DNA of 15,273 bases from JBBIIC01 sp037446725 (GCA_037446725.1 JBBIIC010000036.1:1-15273); one strand, 5' to 3'. Shown: positions 1 to 15,106, counted from the stretch's first letter. Notes: generated by a model from the sequence alone, not told the origin. Translations and numbers: made by a program.

Positions 1-53
1 GATGGTGCCGATGTTCACGTGCGGCTTGGTACGCTCGAACTTCTTCTTGGCCA
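1..53 (-). CDS. tuf: Elongation factor Tu, 5' end (first 17 complete codons; runs off the left edge)
   Basis: The reverse complement reads ATG followed by AKKKFERTKPHVNIGTI, the invariant N-terminus of EF-Tu just before the GHVDHGKT P-loop, which lies outside the window. EF-Tu is the GTPase that carries aminoacyl-tRNA to the ribosomal A site. The ATG lies 11 nt after the fusA stop. A good Shine-Dalgarno (GGGGAG, 5 nt before ATG) starts right at the fusA stop codon, so the gene is almost certainly the last or a late cistron of the str operon, cotranscribed with rpsL, rpsG and fusA. It is not the same copy as the tuf 3' end at the right edge, so the genome carries at least two tuf genes around this locus. 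Confidence 0.95.
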
Positions 54-64
54 TGTCTGCTCCC

Positions 65-2158
<2,094 letters not shown>

Positions 2159-2208
2159 AGAGAGGTTCGTCCTCACATCTCTCAGTGTCGGTCAGGTATC
2201 GGTTCGCG

Positions 2209-2679
2209 CTACCAGCGGTAGTGGCTGAACGCGCGGTTCGACTCGGCCATCTTGAACAGGTCCTCGCGCTTCTTCACCGAGGCGCCGGTGCCGTTGGCGG
2301 CATCCATGATCTCGGCCGCGAGGCGCTCGGCCATGGTCTTCTCGCGGCGGCCGCGGGAGAAGCCGACCATCCAGCGGATGGCGAGCGTGGTCGCACGGCG
2401 CGAGTTGACCTCGACCGGCACCTGGTAGGTGGCGCCGCCGACGCGCTTCGGCCGGACCTCGAGGGTCGGACGAACGTTGTCCATCGCCTTCTTGAAGGTG
2501 GCTAGCGGGTCGCCGCCGGTCTTCTGCTCGACGATGTCGAAGGCGTCGTAGACGATCTTCTCGGCGGTCGACTTCTTGCCGTCCCACAGGATCTTGTTGA
2601 TCAGCTGCGTGACGAGCCGGTTGTTGTACACGGCGTCAGGCTGGATCTCCCGACGGGTTGCTGCAGCGCGCCTGGGCAT
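2209..2679 (-). CDS. rpsG: 30S ribosomal protein S7
   Basis: S7 nucleates assembly of the small-subunit head by binding the 3' major domain of 16S rRNA and lines the E site. The 156-aa product has the normal bacterial length. The N-terminus MPRRAAATRR is the basic rRNA-binding arm, and the beta-ribbon signature VGGATYQVPVEV (residues 80-91) is intact. The ATG at 2679 is preferred over an upstream in-frame start because S7 proteins begin with MPR and a strong Shine-Dalgarno (GGAGGAG, 7 nt before the ATG) fits it. The gene is the second one of the str operon, 72 nt after rpsL. In E. coli S7 represses its own operon by binding the rpsL-rpsG spacer; here that spacer contains a strong hairpin. Confidence 0.97.
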   Translation of the reverse strand: MPRRAAATRREIQPDAVYNNRLVTQLINKILWDGKKSTAEKIVYDAFDIVEQKTGGDPLATFKKAMDNVRPTLEVRPKRVGGATYQVPVEVNSRRATTLAIRWMVGFSRGRREKTMAERLAAEIMDAANGTGASVKKREDLFKMAESNRAFSHYRW

Positions 2680-2711
2680 GCTCGGTCTCCTCCGGTCTTC
2701 GTTCACTCAAA

Positions 2712-2736
2712 GACCCGCCGCACCGCGCGGCGGGTC
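2712..2736 (-). promoter_or_regulatory. 10-bp GC hairpin in the rpsL-rpsG spacer; possible S7 control site or weak attenuator
   Basis: A perfect 10-bp stem (GACCCGCCGC with its complement GCGGCGGGTC) closes a 5-nt loop between the rpsL stop and the rpsG start. On the transcript it is followed by only UUUGAG, a poor U-tract, so full termination is unlikely. It sits where E. coli has its S7-binding translational operator, but I cannot see E. coli-type S7 contacts in it. Partial termination, RNA stability or S7 binding are all possible. Confidence 0.55.
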
Positions 2737-2751
2737 CGCACATCTGTCTCG

Positions 2752-3123
2752 CTATGCGTTCTTCTTCACACCGTAGCGCGAACGCGCCTGGTTGCGGTTG
2801 CTCACTCCGGCGCAGTCCAGCGCGGCACGGATGACCTTGTAGCGGACACCCGGGAGGTCCTTCACACGACCGCCACGCACGAGCACGATTGAGTGCTCCT
2901 GCAGGTTGTGGCCGATGCCGGGGATGTACGCGGTGACCTCCATGCCGTGCACGAGGCGAACACGCGCCACCTTGCGAAGCGCCGAGTTCGGCTTCTTCGG
3001 GGTCGTCGTGTAGACGCGGGTGCAGACGCCGCGCTTCTGGGGGCTGCCCTTCAGCGCCGGGGTGGCACTCTTGGTCGCCTTCGCCGTGCGGCCCTTGCGG
3101 ACCAGCTGGTTGATCGTGGGCAA
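2752..3123 (-). CDS. rpsL: 30S ribosomal protein S12, TTG start
   Basis: S12 is the decoding-centre protein of the small subunit that governs accuracy and streptomycin response. The product is 123 aa, starting at a TTG codon: Pro-Thr-Ile-Asn follows directly, as in all S12 proteins, and AAGGAG lies 6 nt upstream of it. An in-frame ATG at 3156 would add 11 residues unlike the family and lacks a ribosome site. The decoding loop PKKPNSALRK is present with Lys43, and Lys88-Asp89 (the usual beta-methylthiolation site) lies in the GGRVKDLPGVRYK segment; both lysines are the streptomycin-sensitive wild type. It is the first gene of the str operon, behind its own promoter. Confidence 0.96.
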   Translation of the reverse strand: MPTINQLVRKGRTAKATKSATPALKGSPQKRGVCTRVYTTTPKKPNSALRKVARVRLVHGMEVTAYIPGIGHNLQEHSIVLVRGGRVKDLPGVRYKVIRAALDCAGVSNRNQARSRYGVKKNA

Positions 3124-3214
3124 CGTGCTCTCCTTCTTCTCAGATCCGTAGATCATCGTCCGTCAGGCGGCAGCGGGCAGGGTCACGCCACCGCGCATGA
3201 AGTCGCAAGCTCGA

Positions 3215-3243
3215 ACTTTACCAACCCCCTCCATGCTTGTCAA
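3215..3243 (-). promoter_or_regulatory. Housekeeping-sigma promoter of the str operon
   Basis: On the minus strand a perfect -35 TTGACA (3238-3243) is followed by a 17-bp spacer and a -10 TAAAGT (3215-3220, five of six consensus bases). It lies between the rpoC terminator hairpin and rpsL and would start RNA near 3208, giving a leader of about 85 nt. It is the best promoter match in the window and explains separate transcription of rpsL-rpsG-fusA-tuf. Confidence 0.82.
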
Positions 3244-3300
3244 ACGCCACGCATCCGGGCGTATCTACCCTATCCCCGTCCGCGGACCGGCCCTCACGAA

Positions 3301-3326
3301 GCGGGGCACCCCGAAGGGCGCCCCGC
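3301..3326 (-). terminator. Hairpin with UUCG tetraloop after rpoC
   Basis: On the transcript an 11-bp stem (GCGGGGCGCCC with GGGUGCCCCGC, including one G-U pair) is capped by a UUCG loop, 25 nt past the rpoC stop. The G-U pair becomes an A-C mismatch on the opposite strand, so the stem is stronger on the rpoC transcript. The following UUCGUG is a poor U-tract, so termination may be partial or factor-aided. It marks the end of the rpoBC unit. Confidence 0.7.
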
Positions 3327-3351
3327 CAGGCAAGCAGTGTCTACGCTGGCC

Positions 3352-7608
<4,257 letters not shown>

Positions 7609-7611
7609 GGT

Positions 7612-11100
<3,489 letters not shown>

Positions 11101-11153
11101 CAGGCGATTCCTCCTTCAGGCATAGAAGCGGGGTAGCGTAGTCGCAAAGTATC

Positions 11154-11182
11154 AGATTACCCAGAAACCCGTCTAAGGTCAA
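11154..11182 (-). promoter_or_regulatory. Candidate rpoB promoter
   Basis: On the minus strand TTGACC (11177-11182) is separated by 17 bp from TAATCT (11154-11159). The -35 matches five of six consensus bases; the -10 matches only the key T, A and final T. Start would be near 11147, about 47 nt before the rpoB GTG. It lies just downstream of the rplL-rpoB hairpin, a sensible place for an extra promoter that feeds rpoBC alone. Confidence 0.5.
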
Positions 11183-11204
11183 TCCTTGAAAACCCTGCGA
11201 TGTG

Positions 11205-11248
11205 GCGCGGATGGCCGGGCCGCATCACGCGGGCCCGGCCATCCGACG
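11205..11248 (-). terminator. Long hairpin in the rplL-rpoB spacer (attenuator or RNase III-type processing site)
   Basis: A perfect 13-bp stem (GGATGGCCGGGCC with GGCCCGGCCATCC, 11209-11244) has a 10-nt loop. It extends outward by four more pairs across a bulged base. No U-tract follows directly; the next U run (GGGUUUUC) is about 14 nt on. E. coli has a partial terminator plus an RNase III site in exactly this spacer, lowering rpoBC relative to rplJL. A similar role is inferred from position and structure. Confidence 0.6.
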
Positions 11249-11295
11249 CGCAGGTCCGGACGACTCTCGCCCAGCCCGAACGGTGCGACTGCGAG

Positions 11296-11676
11296 CTACT
11301 TGAGCTCGACGGCGGCACCGGCCTCCTCGAGCTTGGTCTTGGCCTCCTCGGCCTTCTCCTTGTTGACGCCCTCGAGCACCGGCTTGGGAGCCCCGTCCAC
11401 CAGGTCCTTGGCCTCCTTGAGACCGAGCGAGGTCAGCTCACGCACGACCTTGATGACCTGGATCTTCTTGTCGCCGGCACCGGCGAGCACGACGTCGAAG
11501 GAGTCCTTCTCCTCCTCGGCAGCGGCAGCGTCGCCGCCGGCCGGGGCGGCGGCCACGGCCACGGGAGCGGCGGCGGACACGCCGAAGACTTCCTCGAGCT
11601 CTTTGACGAGCTCGGCGAGCTCGAGCGCGGGGGCCTGCTTGATGTACTCCAGAACCTCATCCTTGCTGATAGCCAT
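11296..11676 (-). CDS. rplL: 50S ribosomal protein L7/L12
   Basis: L7/L12 is the multi-copy stalk protein that recruits and activates translational GTPases (EF-Tu, EF-G). The 126-aa product shows the three parts of the family. A helical dimerisation domain (residues 1-32) binds L10, an Ala/Pro/Gly-rich hinge (about 34-55) follows, and the globular C-terminal domain (57-126) carries the factor-binding helices (KIQVIKVVRE and GLKEAKDLVDGAPKPV). The ATG at 11676 has GGAG 11 nt upstream. The gene follows rplJ by 78 nt and precedes a large hairpin and rpoB. L10 and L12 form a complex in the ribosome and are expected to be produced from one transcript. Confidence 0.97.
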   Translation of the reverse strand: MAISKDEVLEYIKQAPALELAELVKELEEVFGVSAAAPVAVAAAPAGGDAAAAEEEKDSFDVVLAGAGDKKIQVIKVVRELTSLGLKEAKDLVDGAPKPVLEGVNKEKAEEAKTKLEEAGAAVELK

Positions 11677-11754
11677 CTCTGTTCGTTCTCCTTCTCAGGT
11701 CTGCGCCAGGCTCTGCCCGGTCGCATGTCCGACTGGTGTGGCGGGTGCGGGCCG

Positions 11755-12282
11755 TTAGGCCGCGGCCGCCTCCTTCTGCTGTGCCACGGCGTTGATCGCT
11801 CGTGCGAGCGCGCCCACCGGGGCGTTGAGGATCCGTACGGTGTTCGCCATCGGATTGAGCATCGTGCCCAGAAGCTTGGCGACGAGCTCCTCGCGGGATG
11901 GCAGCGCTGCGATCGCCTTGACCGCAGCTGCGTCAACGATCGCGTTCTGAACGAAACCGCCCTTAACCTCGAGCGCCTTGTGCTCCCTGGCGAAGCCCAT
12001 GATGGCCTTGGCCGGCGCCACCGGGTCCTCGCCCGCGAAGATGAATGCGGTCGGGCCGGTAAGGAACTCGTCCATGCTCGGCAGGGCAAGCTCGCGGACG
12101 GCAATCTCGGTCAGCGTGTTCTTATAGACCTTCACTTCGCCGCCGGATTCGCGCACCTTGGCGCGCAGCTCCTGCATCTCACGGACGGAAAGCCCGCGGT
12201 AGTCGGCCATTATCACGCCGCCACTACCGGTGAGTTTGCTCTTGATCTCGGCGACCTTATCGGTCTTTGCGTTCGTCGGCAT
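11755..12282 (-). CDS. rplJ: 50S ribosomal protein L10
   Basis: L10 anchors the L12 stalk to 23S rRNA near L11. The 175-aa product has the conserved N-terminal rRNA-binding domain with ADYRGLSV (26-33) and VYKNTL (52-57). A long C-terminal helix (about 147-172) holds the L12 dimers, and the protein ends in an Ala-rich tail. The ATG at 12282 has a strong Shine-Dalgarno (AGGAGG, 7 nt upstream). The 339-nt region ahead contains an L10-type leader and an intrinsic terminator, so L10 or the L10-L12 complex probably represses its own synthesis by promoting early termination. Confidence 0.97.
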   Translation of the reverse strand: MPTNAKTDKVAEIKSKLTGSGGVIMADYRGLSVREMQELRAKVRESGGEVKVYKNTLTEIAVRELALPSMDEFLTGPTAFIFAGEDPVAPAKAIMGFAREHKALEVKGGFVQNAIVDAAAVKAIAALPSREELVAKLLGTMLNPMANTVRILNAPVGALARAINAVAQQKEAAAA

Positions 12283-12370
12283 TCGCTTCCCTCCTTTCCT
12301 TCAGCACGGGCCGATCGCGATGCGGGGTATCCCCGCTGCGCGGGCCCGCGCCCCCGGTGCATCTGCGCCG

Positions 12371-12408
12371 GAAAGAAACGCGGCCCCCGCCGACTGACGG
12401 CGGAGGCC
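12371..12408 (-). terminator. Intrinsic terminator in the rplJ leader (attenuator)
   Basis: On the transcript an 11-bp stem (GGCCUCCGCCG with CGGCGGGGGCC, one G-U pair) closes a UCAGU loop at 12382-12408 and is followed by GCGUUUCUUUCC. It is the best terminator-with-U-tract in the spacer and stands about 90 nt before the rplJ start, after the L10 leader. That order fits an attenuator controlled by L10 binding. I cannot resolve the competing antiterminator pairing by eye. Confidence 0.75.
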
Positions 12409-12428
12409 ACGAGCGGTTCTCACTCGGT

Positions 12429-12455
12429 GGTCGGGCGCCTTGCGGCGGCCTGACC
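12429..12455 (-). promoter_or_regulatory. Hairpin with GCAA tetraloop between L10 leader and attenuator
   Basis: On the transcript GGUC pairs with GACC, and inside it GGC-C-GCC pairs with GGCGCC around a GCAA tetraloop. The stem lies between the L10-binding core and the terminator. It may be part of the leader fold or of the antiterminator switch; its role is not shown by the sequence alone. Confidence 0.45.
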
Positions 12456-12457
12456 GG

Positions 12458-12540
12458 CTTCCACCTCGGCTGGCGGGCCTGCGTAGCTTCGGCCCATCAA
12501 GCCCGGATGCCCGGGCGCCTGCTGTCTTCGGCAGCGATCT
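12458..12540 (-). promoter_or_regulatory. Ribosomal protein L10 leader (autoregulatory mRNA element)
   Basis: The transcript contains CCGAAGACAGCAGG and, about 50 nt later, CCAGCCGAGGUGG, the two conserved sides of the L10-leader internal loop as I recall the Rfam family. GGCG (12516-12519) pairs with CGCC (12472-12475) to join them, enclosing a CCCGG-GCAU-CCGGG hairpin and a GGGCC/GGCCC hairpin. In known cases L10(L12)4 binds this loop and lowers rplJL expression. It lies in the rplA-rplJ spacer ahead of an intrinsic terminator, as expected for control by attenuation. Confidence 0.75.
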
Positions 12541-12572
12541 TGGGTGCTGTGTGGTTGTCACGTGCGCACGTC

Positions 12573-12601
12573 AGTATGCACGGGTCGGGGGCCGCGCGCA
12601 A
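12573..12601 (-). promoter_or_regulatory. Candidate rplJ promoter
   Basis: On the minus strand TTGCGC (12596-12601) is separated by exactly 17 bp from CATACT (12573-12578). Both boxes are partial matches (three and four of six bases). RNA would start near 12566-12571 and include the whole L10 leader. A 12-bp palindrome, ACGTGCGCACGT at 12560-12571, covers the expected start point. Read-through from rplKA could equally supply the transcript. Confidence 0.35.
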
Positions 12602-12621
12602 CCCCGGACCGCGGGTGTGGC

Positions 12622-13332
12622 TTACTGCGCCTCTTCGAGAAGGTCGCGGGTCTTGGTCGGATCGACCTTGATGCCCGGGCCCATCGTCGTCGTGATGGCG
12701 ATCGACTTCAGATAGCGGCCCTTGGCGGACGCCGGCTTTGCACGGACAATCTCGTCGAGCACGGTCGCGTAGTTCTCCACGAGCGCCTTCTCGTCGAAGG
12801 ACACCCGGCCGATGCCGACGTGCGCGATGCCAAACTTGTCGGCGCGGTACTCCACGCGACCGGCCTTCAACTCGCCGATGACGCGGGCAACATCCATCGT
12901 CACGGTGCCGAGCTTCGGGTTCGGCATGAGACCGCGTGTACCGAGGATCTTCCCGAGGCGACCGACCTTGCTCATCTGGTCGGGCGTGGCCACGGTCGCG
13001 TCGAAGTCGAGGAAGCCCTTCTGGATCTTCTCGACGAGGTCATCAGAGCCGACGACGTCGGCGCCCGCGGCCTCGGCCTCGCGGGCCTTCTCGCCCTCGG
13101 CGAAGACGGCGACGCGAACGGTCTTGCCGGTGCCGTGCGGGAGCGACACGCTGCCGCGAACCTGCTGGTCGGCCTGGCGGGTGTCGATGCCGAGGCGGAA
13201 GTGCACCTCGACGGTCTCGTCGAACGTCGCCGGCGCGACATCCTTGGCCAACCGGACCGCCTCGAGCGGTGTGTACAGGCGGTCGCGTTCGACCTTACCC
13301 GCGGCCTCGACGTACTTCTTGCCCTTCTTCAT
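12622..13332 (-). CDS. rplA: 50S ribosomal protein L1
   Basis: L1 forms the mobile L1 stalk that moves deacylated tRNA out through the E site; in many bacteria it also represses the rplK-rplA mRNA. The 236-aa product has the usual length and starts at the ATG at 13332, with AAGGAGG ending 5 nt upstream. An in-frame start 42 nt earlier lacks family similarity and a ribosome site. The L1 signature GTRGLMPNPKLGTVT (131-145) is intact, within the inserted domain II (about 68-158). The basic N-terminus MKKGKKY and the C-terminal TTTMGPGIKVD (214-224) complete the rRNA-binding domain. It lies 60 nt after rplK. Confidence 0.97.
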   Translation of the reverse strand: MKKGKKYVEAAGKVERDRLYTPLEAVRLAKDVAPATFDETVEVHFRLGIDTRQADQQVRGSVSLPHGTGKTVRVAVFAEGEKAREAEAAGADVVGSDDLVEKIQKGFLDFDATVATPDQMSKVGRLGKILGTRGLMPNPKLGTVTMDVARVIGELKAGRVEYRADKFGIAHVGIGRVSFDEKALVENYATVLDEIVRAKPASAKGRYLKSIAITTTMGPGIKVDPTKTRDLLEEAQ

Positions 13333-13353
13333 TGCATCCTCCTTGTGGTCAGC

Positions 13354-13368
13354 GGGCGCCAGGCGCCC
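13354..13368 (-). repeat. Short inverted repeat in the rplK-rplA spacer
   Basis: GGGCGCC and its complement GGCGCCC flank a single base, giving a compact palindrome about 21 nt upstream of the rplA ATG. A second small one (GCGCG-CACG-CGCGC) overlaps the rplK stop region. There is no U-tract. They may affect rplA initiation or message stability, or be chance in GC-rich DNA. Confidence 0.3.
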
Positions 13369-13392
13369 TCCCACGTCAAGCGCGCGTGCGCG

Positions 13393-13818
13393 CTACTCTT
13401 CGACCTCGATGCCCATCGAGCGGGCGGTGCCGGCGATGATCTTCATCGCGGCGTCCACGTCGTTCGCGTTCAGGTCGGGCATCTTCGTCTCGGCAATCTG
13501 CCGCAGCTGCTCGAGGGTGACGGTCGCCACCTTCGTGCGGTTCGGAGTGCCCGATCCCGACTCGATGCCGACCGCCTGCTTGAGCAGGACCGCGGCCGGC
13601 GGGGTCTTGGTGATGAAATCGAACGAACGGTCCTCGTAGACCGTGATCTCGACCGGGATGATGGTGCCCATCTTGTCCTGCGTGGCGGCGTTGAACGCCT
13701 GGCAGAACTGCATGATGTTGACCTGGTGCTGGCCGAGCGCCGGACCGACCGGCGGGGCCGGGTTGGCCTGGCCACCAGGGATCTGCAGTTTGATGAAGCC
13801 TACGACCTTCTTGGCCAT
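13393..13818 (-). CDS. rplK: 50S ribosomal protein L11
   Basis: L11 binds helices 43-44 of 23S rRNA at the GTPase-associated centre and is needed for the RelA-type stringent response; it is also the thiostrepton site. The 141-aa product has the exact family length. The N-terminal domain holds the proline-rich PPVGPALGQHQVNIMQFCQAFN region (22-43; Pro22 and Pro23 are the classic thiostrepton-contact prolines). The C-terminal rRNA-binding domain includes TKVATVTLEQLRQIAETKM and the GTARSMGIEV end. The ATG at 13818 is fixed by a TGA in frame just upstream. The nearest Shine-Dalgarno (GGAGG) is 15 nt away, so initiation may rely on folding or be weak. nusG lies 126 nt upstream. Confidence 0.97.
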   Translation of the reverse strand: MAKKVVGFIKLQIPGGQANPAPPVGPALGQHQVNIMQFCQAFNAATQDKMGTIIPVEITVYEDRSFDFITKTPPAAVLLKQAVGIESGSGTPNRTKVATVTLEQLRQIAETKMPDLNANDVDAAMKIIAGTARSMGIEVEE

Positions 13819-13902
13819 GGTTGTCTGTCACGTCCTCCGTCTGTGGCGCCACGAGACGCCGGGCCTGCTATCCGTCCATTTGCGATACGCGCCGGTAGAA
13901 GC

Positions 13903-13928
13903 CGTGGCGGGTGCATCGGTCCGCCACG
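13903..13928 (-). promoter_or_regulatory. Hairpin in the nusG-rplK spacer
   Basis: An 8-bp stem (CGUGGCGG with CCGCCACG) closes a 10-nt loop, 17 nt after the nusG stop. No U-tract follows, so it is not a good terminator. In several bacteria L1 binds a leader structure ahead of rplK; whether this hairpin serves that role cannot be told from the sequence. I see no convincing promoter in this 126-nt spacer. Confidence 0.4.
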
Positions 13929-13944
13929 CCCGGTGTCGCAGCAG

Positions 13945-14478
13945 TTATATCCTCGTCACCTGGTCGAAGCCGAGCTCCACCGGCGTCTCGCGGCCGAAGA
14001 TCGAGACCATGACCTTCACCTTCGCCTGGTCGAGATTGACCTCGGAGATCACGCCGTCGAAGTCCGCGAGCGGGCCGTGAGTCACCTTGACCGCCATGCC
14101 TTCGGCGAACTCGGTTGTCGTCGTCTTCTGCTTCGGGCCGGTGGCCGTGCGCTGCGCGATGCGGTCGAACTCAGCACGCGACAGTGGCACCGGCTTGCCC
14201 TGCGAGCCGACGAAGCCGGTCACGCCCGGCGTGTTACGCACTACGTACCACGAATCGTCGTCGAGCTCCATCTGCACGAGGATGTAGCCGGGAAAGACCT
14301 TCTTCTCCGACGTGACGCGCTTGCCCCCGGCCTTGAAGTCCGTGACGCTCTCCTTGGGGATGAGGACGTCGAAGATCTTGTCGCCCATGCCCATGGACTC
14401 GGTCCGGTGCTCGAGGTTCGTCTTGACCTTGTTCTCGTACCCCGAGTAGGTGTGGATCACGTACCAGCGCTTCGCCAT
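13945..14478 (-). CDS. nusG: Transcription elongation/coupling factor NusG
   Basis: NusG binds the beta-prime clamp helices, promotes processive transcription and links RNA polymerase to Rho or to ribosomal S10. The 177-aa product has an NGN domain (1 to about 108; WYVIHTYSGYENKVK at the start and FPGYILVQM at 62-70), a short linker and a KOW domain (about 125-177; EGMAVKVTHGPLADFDGVI). The length matches the minimal form; the long acidic N-terminal extension of mycobacterial and streptomycete NusG is absent. It starts 4 nt after the secE stop with only a weak AGG upstream, so it is probably translated by coupling to secE. Confidence 0.96.
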   Translation of the reverse strand: MAKRWYVIHTYSGYENKVKTNLEHRTESMGMGDKIFDVLIPKESVTDFKAGGKRVTSEKKVFPGYILVQMELDDDSWYVVRNTPGVTGFVGSQGKPVPLSRAEFDRIAQRTATGPKQKTTTTEFAEGMAVKVTHGPLADFDGVISEVNLDQAKVKVMVSIFGRETPVELGFDQVTRI

Positions 14479-14482
14479 GTGC

Positions 14483-14710
14483 CTACCCGCCGATCCGGCC
14501 GAGAAGGCTGATGATGTAGACCGAGATGTTGTCGATGACGAACGTGAAGATAACGAAGAACGCGAGCGTCACCATAACGACGAGGCTGGAGTTGATCACC
14601 TCGGTGCGGGTCGGCCAAACGACGCGCTTGAGCTCCCTGCGCACATCGCCGAGATAGCCCATAAACCGCATGATGATGTTGGGCTTCGGTGCTGTCGTCG
14701 CCTTTGCCAT
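14483..14710 (-). CDS. secE: Preprotein translocase subunit SecE
   Basis: SecE clamps the two halves of SecY in the Sec translocon of the cytoplasmic membrane. The 75-aa product is the short single-span form. The amphipathic surface helix carries the conserved RRELKRVVWPTRTEV (24-38), followed by a hydrophobic span from about 41 to 60 and a short hydrophobic tail. I chose the ATG at 14710, with GGAAG 6 nt upstream. The in-frame GTG at 14749 would add 13 polar residues without a ribosome site and would reach close to the hairpin after the tRNA. The pair secE-nusG and the upstream tRNA-Trp and rpmG form a common bacterial arrangement. Confidence 0.93.
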   Translation of the reverse strand: MAKATTAPKPNIIMRFMGYLGDVRRELKRVVWPTRTEVINSSLVVMVTLAFFVIFTFVIDNISVYIISLLGRIGG

Positions 14711-14758
14711 GTCCTTCTTCCGTCCGTCCGGGCCGCGGATGGCGGCCACTCATTCGAA

Positions 14759-14784
14759 CCGCCGCGGTGTGTTGCCCGCGGCGG
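14759..14784 (-). terminator. GC hairpin between tRNA-Trp and secE
   Basis: A perfect 9-bp stem (CCGCCGCGG with CCGCGGCGG) closes an 8-nt loop 10 nt after the tRNA CCA end; the following UUCGAAUG is a poor U-tract. It could partly terminate, or stabilise the secE-nusG message after tRNA 3' processing. Because no promoter is visible before secE, read-through past it seems required. Confidence 0.5.
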
Positions 14785-14794
14785 CGGATCGTCC

Positions 14795-14870
14795 TGGCAG
14801 GCCAGGAGGGACTCGAACCCCCAACATCCGGTTTTGGAGACCGGCGCTCTACCATTGGAGCTACTGGCCT
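14795..14870 (-). tRNA. trpT: tRNA-Trp (anticodon CCA), CCA end encoded
   Basis: The minus strand folds as a full cloverleaf of 73 nt plus an encoded CCA. The acceptor stem AGGCCAG/CTGGCCT has 7 bp and the D arm GCTCCAATGGTAGAGC is intact. The anticodon stem CCGGT/ACCGG holds the loop CTCCAAA (anticodon CCA), and the T arm contains TTCGAGT. The discriminator base is G, as expected for bacterial tRNA-Trp. It lies between rpmG and secE and has hairpins on both sides, so it is probably cut from a longer transcript. Confidence 0.97.
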
Positions 14871-14876
14871 GTGTCA

Positions 14877-14894
14877 CCCCGGCCGTTCCCGGGG
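14877..14894 (-). other. Small hairpin between rpmG and tRNA-Trp
   Basis: CCCCGG and CCGGGG pair around a 6-nt loop in the 34-nt spacer, 6 nt before the tRNA 5' end. No U-tract follows. It may help separate the rpmG message from the tRNA precursor; this is inference. Confidence 0.35.
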
Positions 14895-14904
14895 CAGCAG
14901 GAGA

Positions 14905-15054
14905 CTAGCGCGTCTCCTTGTGCAGAGTGTGAGTACCGCACCACTTGCAGTACTTCTTGAACTCGATGCGCTCGGGATTGTTCTGCTTGTTCTTGTTGGT
15001 GGTGTAGTTCCGGCGCTTGCATTCGCCACACGCCAGCGTGACCAACGTTCTCAT
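14905..15054 (-). CDS. rpmG: 50S ribosomal protein L33 (zinc-ribbon form)
   Basis: L33 is a small large-subunit protein near the E site. The 49-aa product reads MRTLVTLACGECKRRNYTTN at the start and has a full set of zinc ligands, Cys9, Cys12, Cys36 and Cys39 (CGEC and CKWC), so it is the zinc-binding paralogue type. The length is standard. The ATG at 15054 has AGGAGG ending 4 nt upstream. It is the first gene behind the promoter at 15107-15136, and tRNA-Trp follows 34 nt after its stop. Many bacteria with a zinc L33 also have a zinc-free copy elsewhere under zinc control; that cannot be judged here. Confidence 0.96.
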   Translation of the reverse strand: MRTLVTLACGECKRRNYTTNKNKQNNPERIEFKKYCKWCGTHTLHKETR

Positions 15055-15106
15055 GTGTCCTCCTGCCACGCGCACGTCACCGGTCGGGCGAGGTGCGCGG
15101 TAGGGT

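Noticed and set aside
3124..3156. N-terminally extended S12 starting at an ATG 33 nt upstream
   Set aside because: The extra residues are unlike any S12, while the TTG is followed by the invariant Pro-Thr-Ile-Asn and has a well-placed AAGGAG.
12544..14511. Plus-strand open frame of 655 codons antisense to rplA, rplK and nusG
   Set aside because: It spans three real genes and their spacers and has no family resemblance; it is a shadow of GC-rich coding.
14711..14749. Extended SecE from an upstream GTG
   Set aside because: There is no ribosome site and no family similarity in the added residues; the ATG at 14710 gives a normal short SecE.
14795..14870. tRNA-Trp as an integration site for a mobile element
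   Set aside because: No integrase, no repeated tRNA 3' end and no foreign genes are seen nearby; the surrounding order is the usual rpmG-tRNA-secE-nusG.
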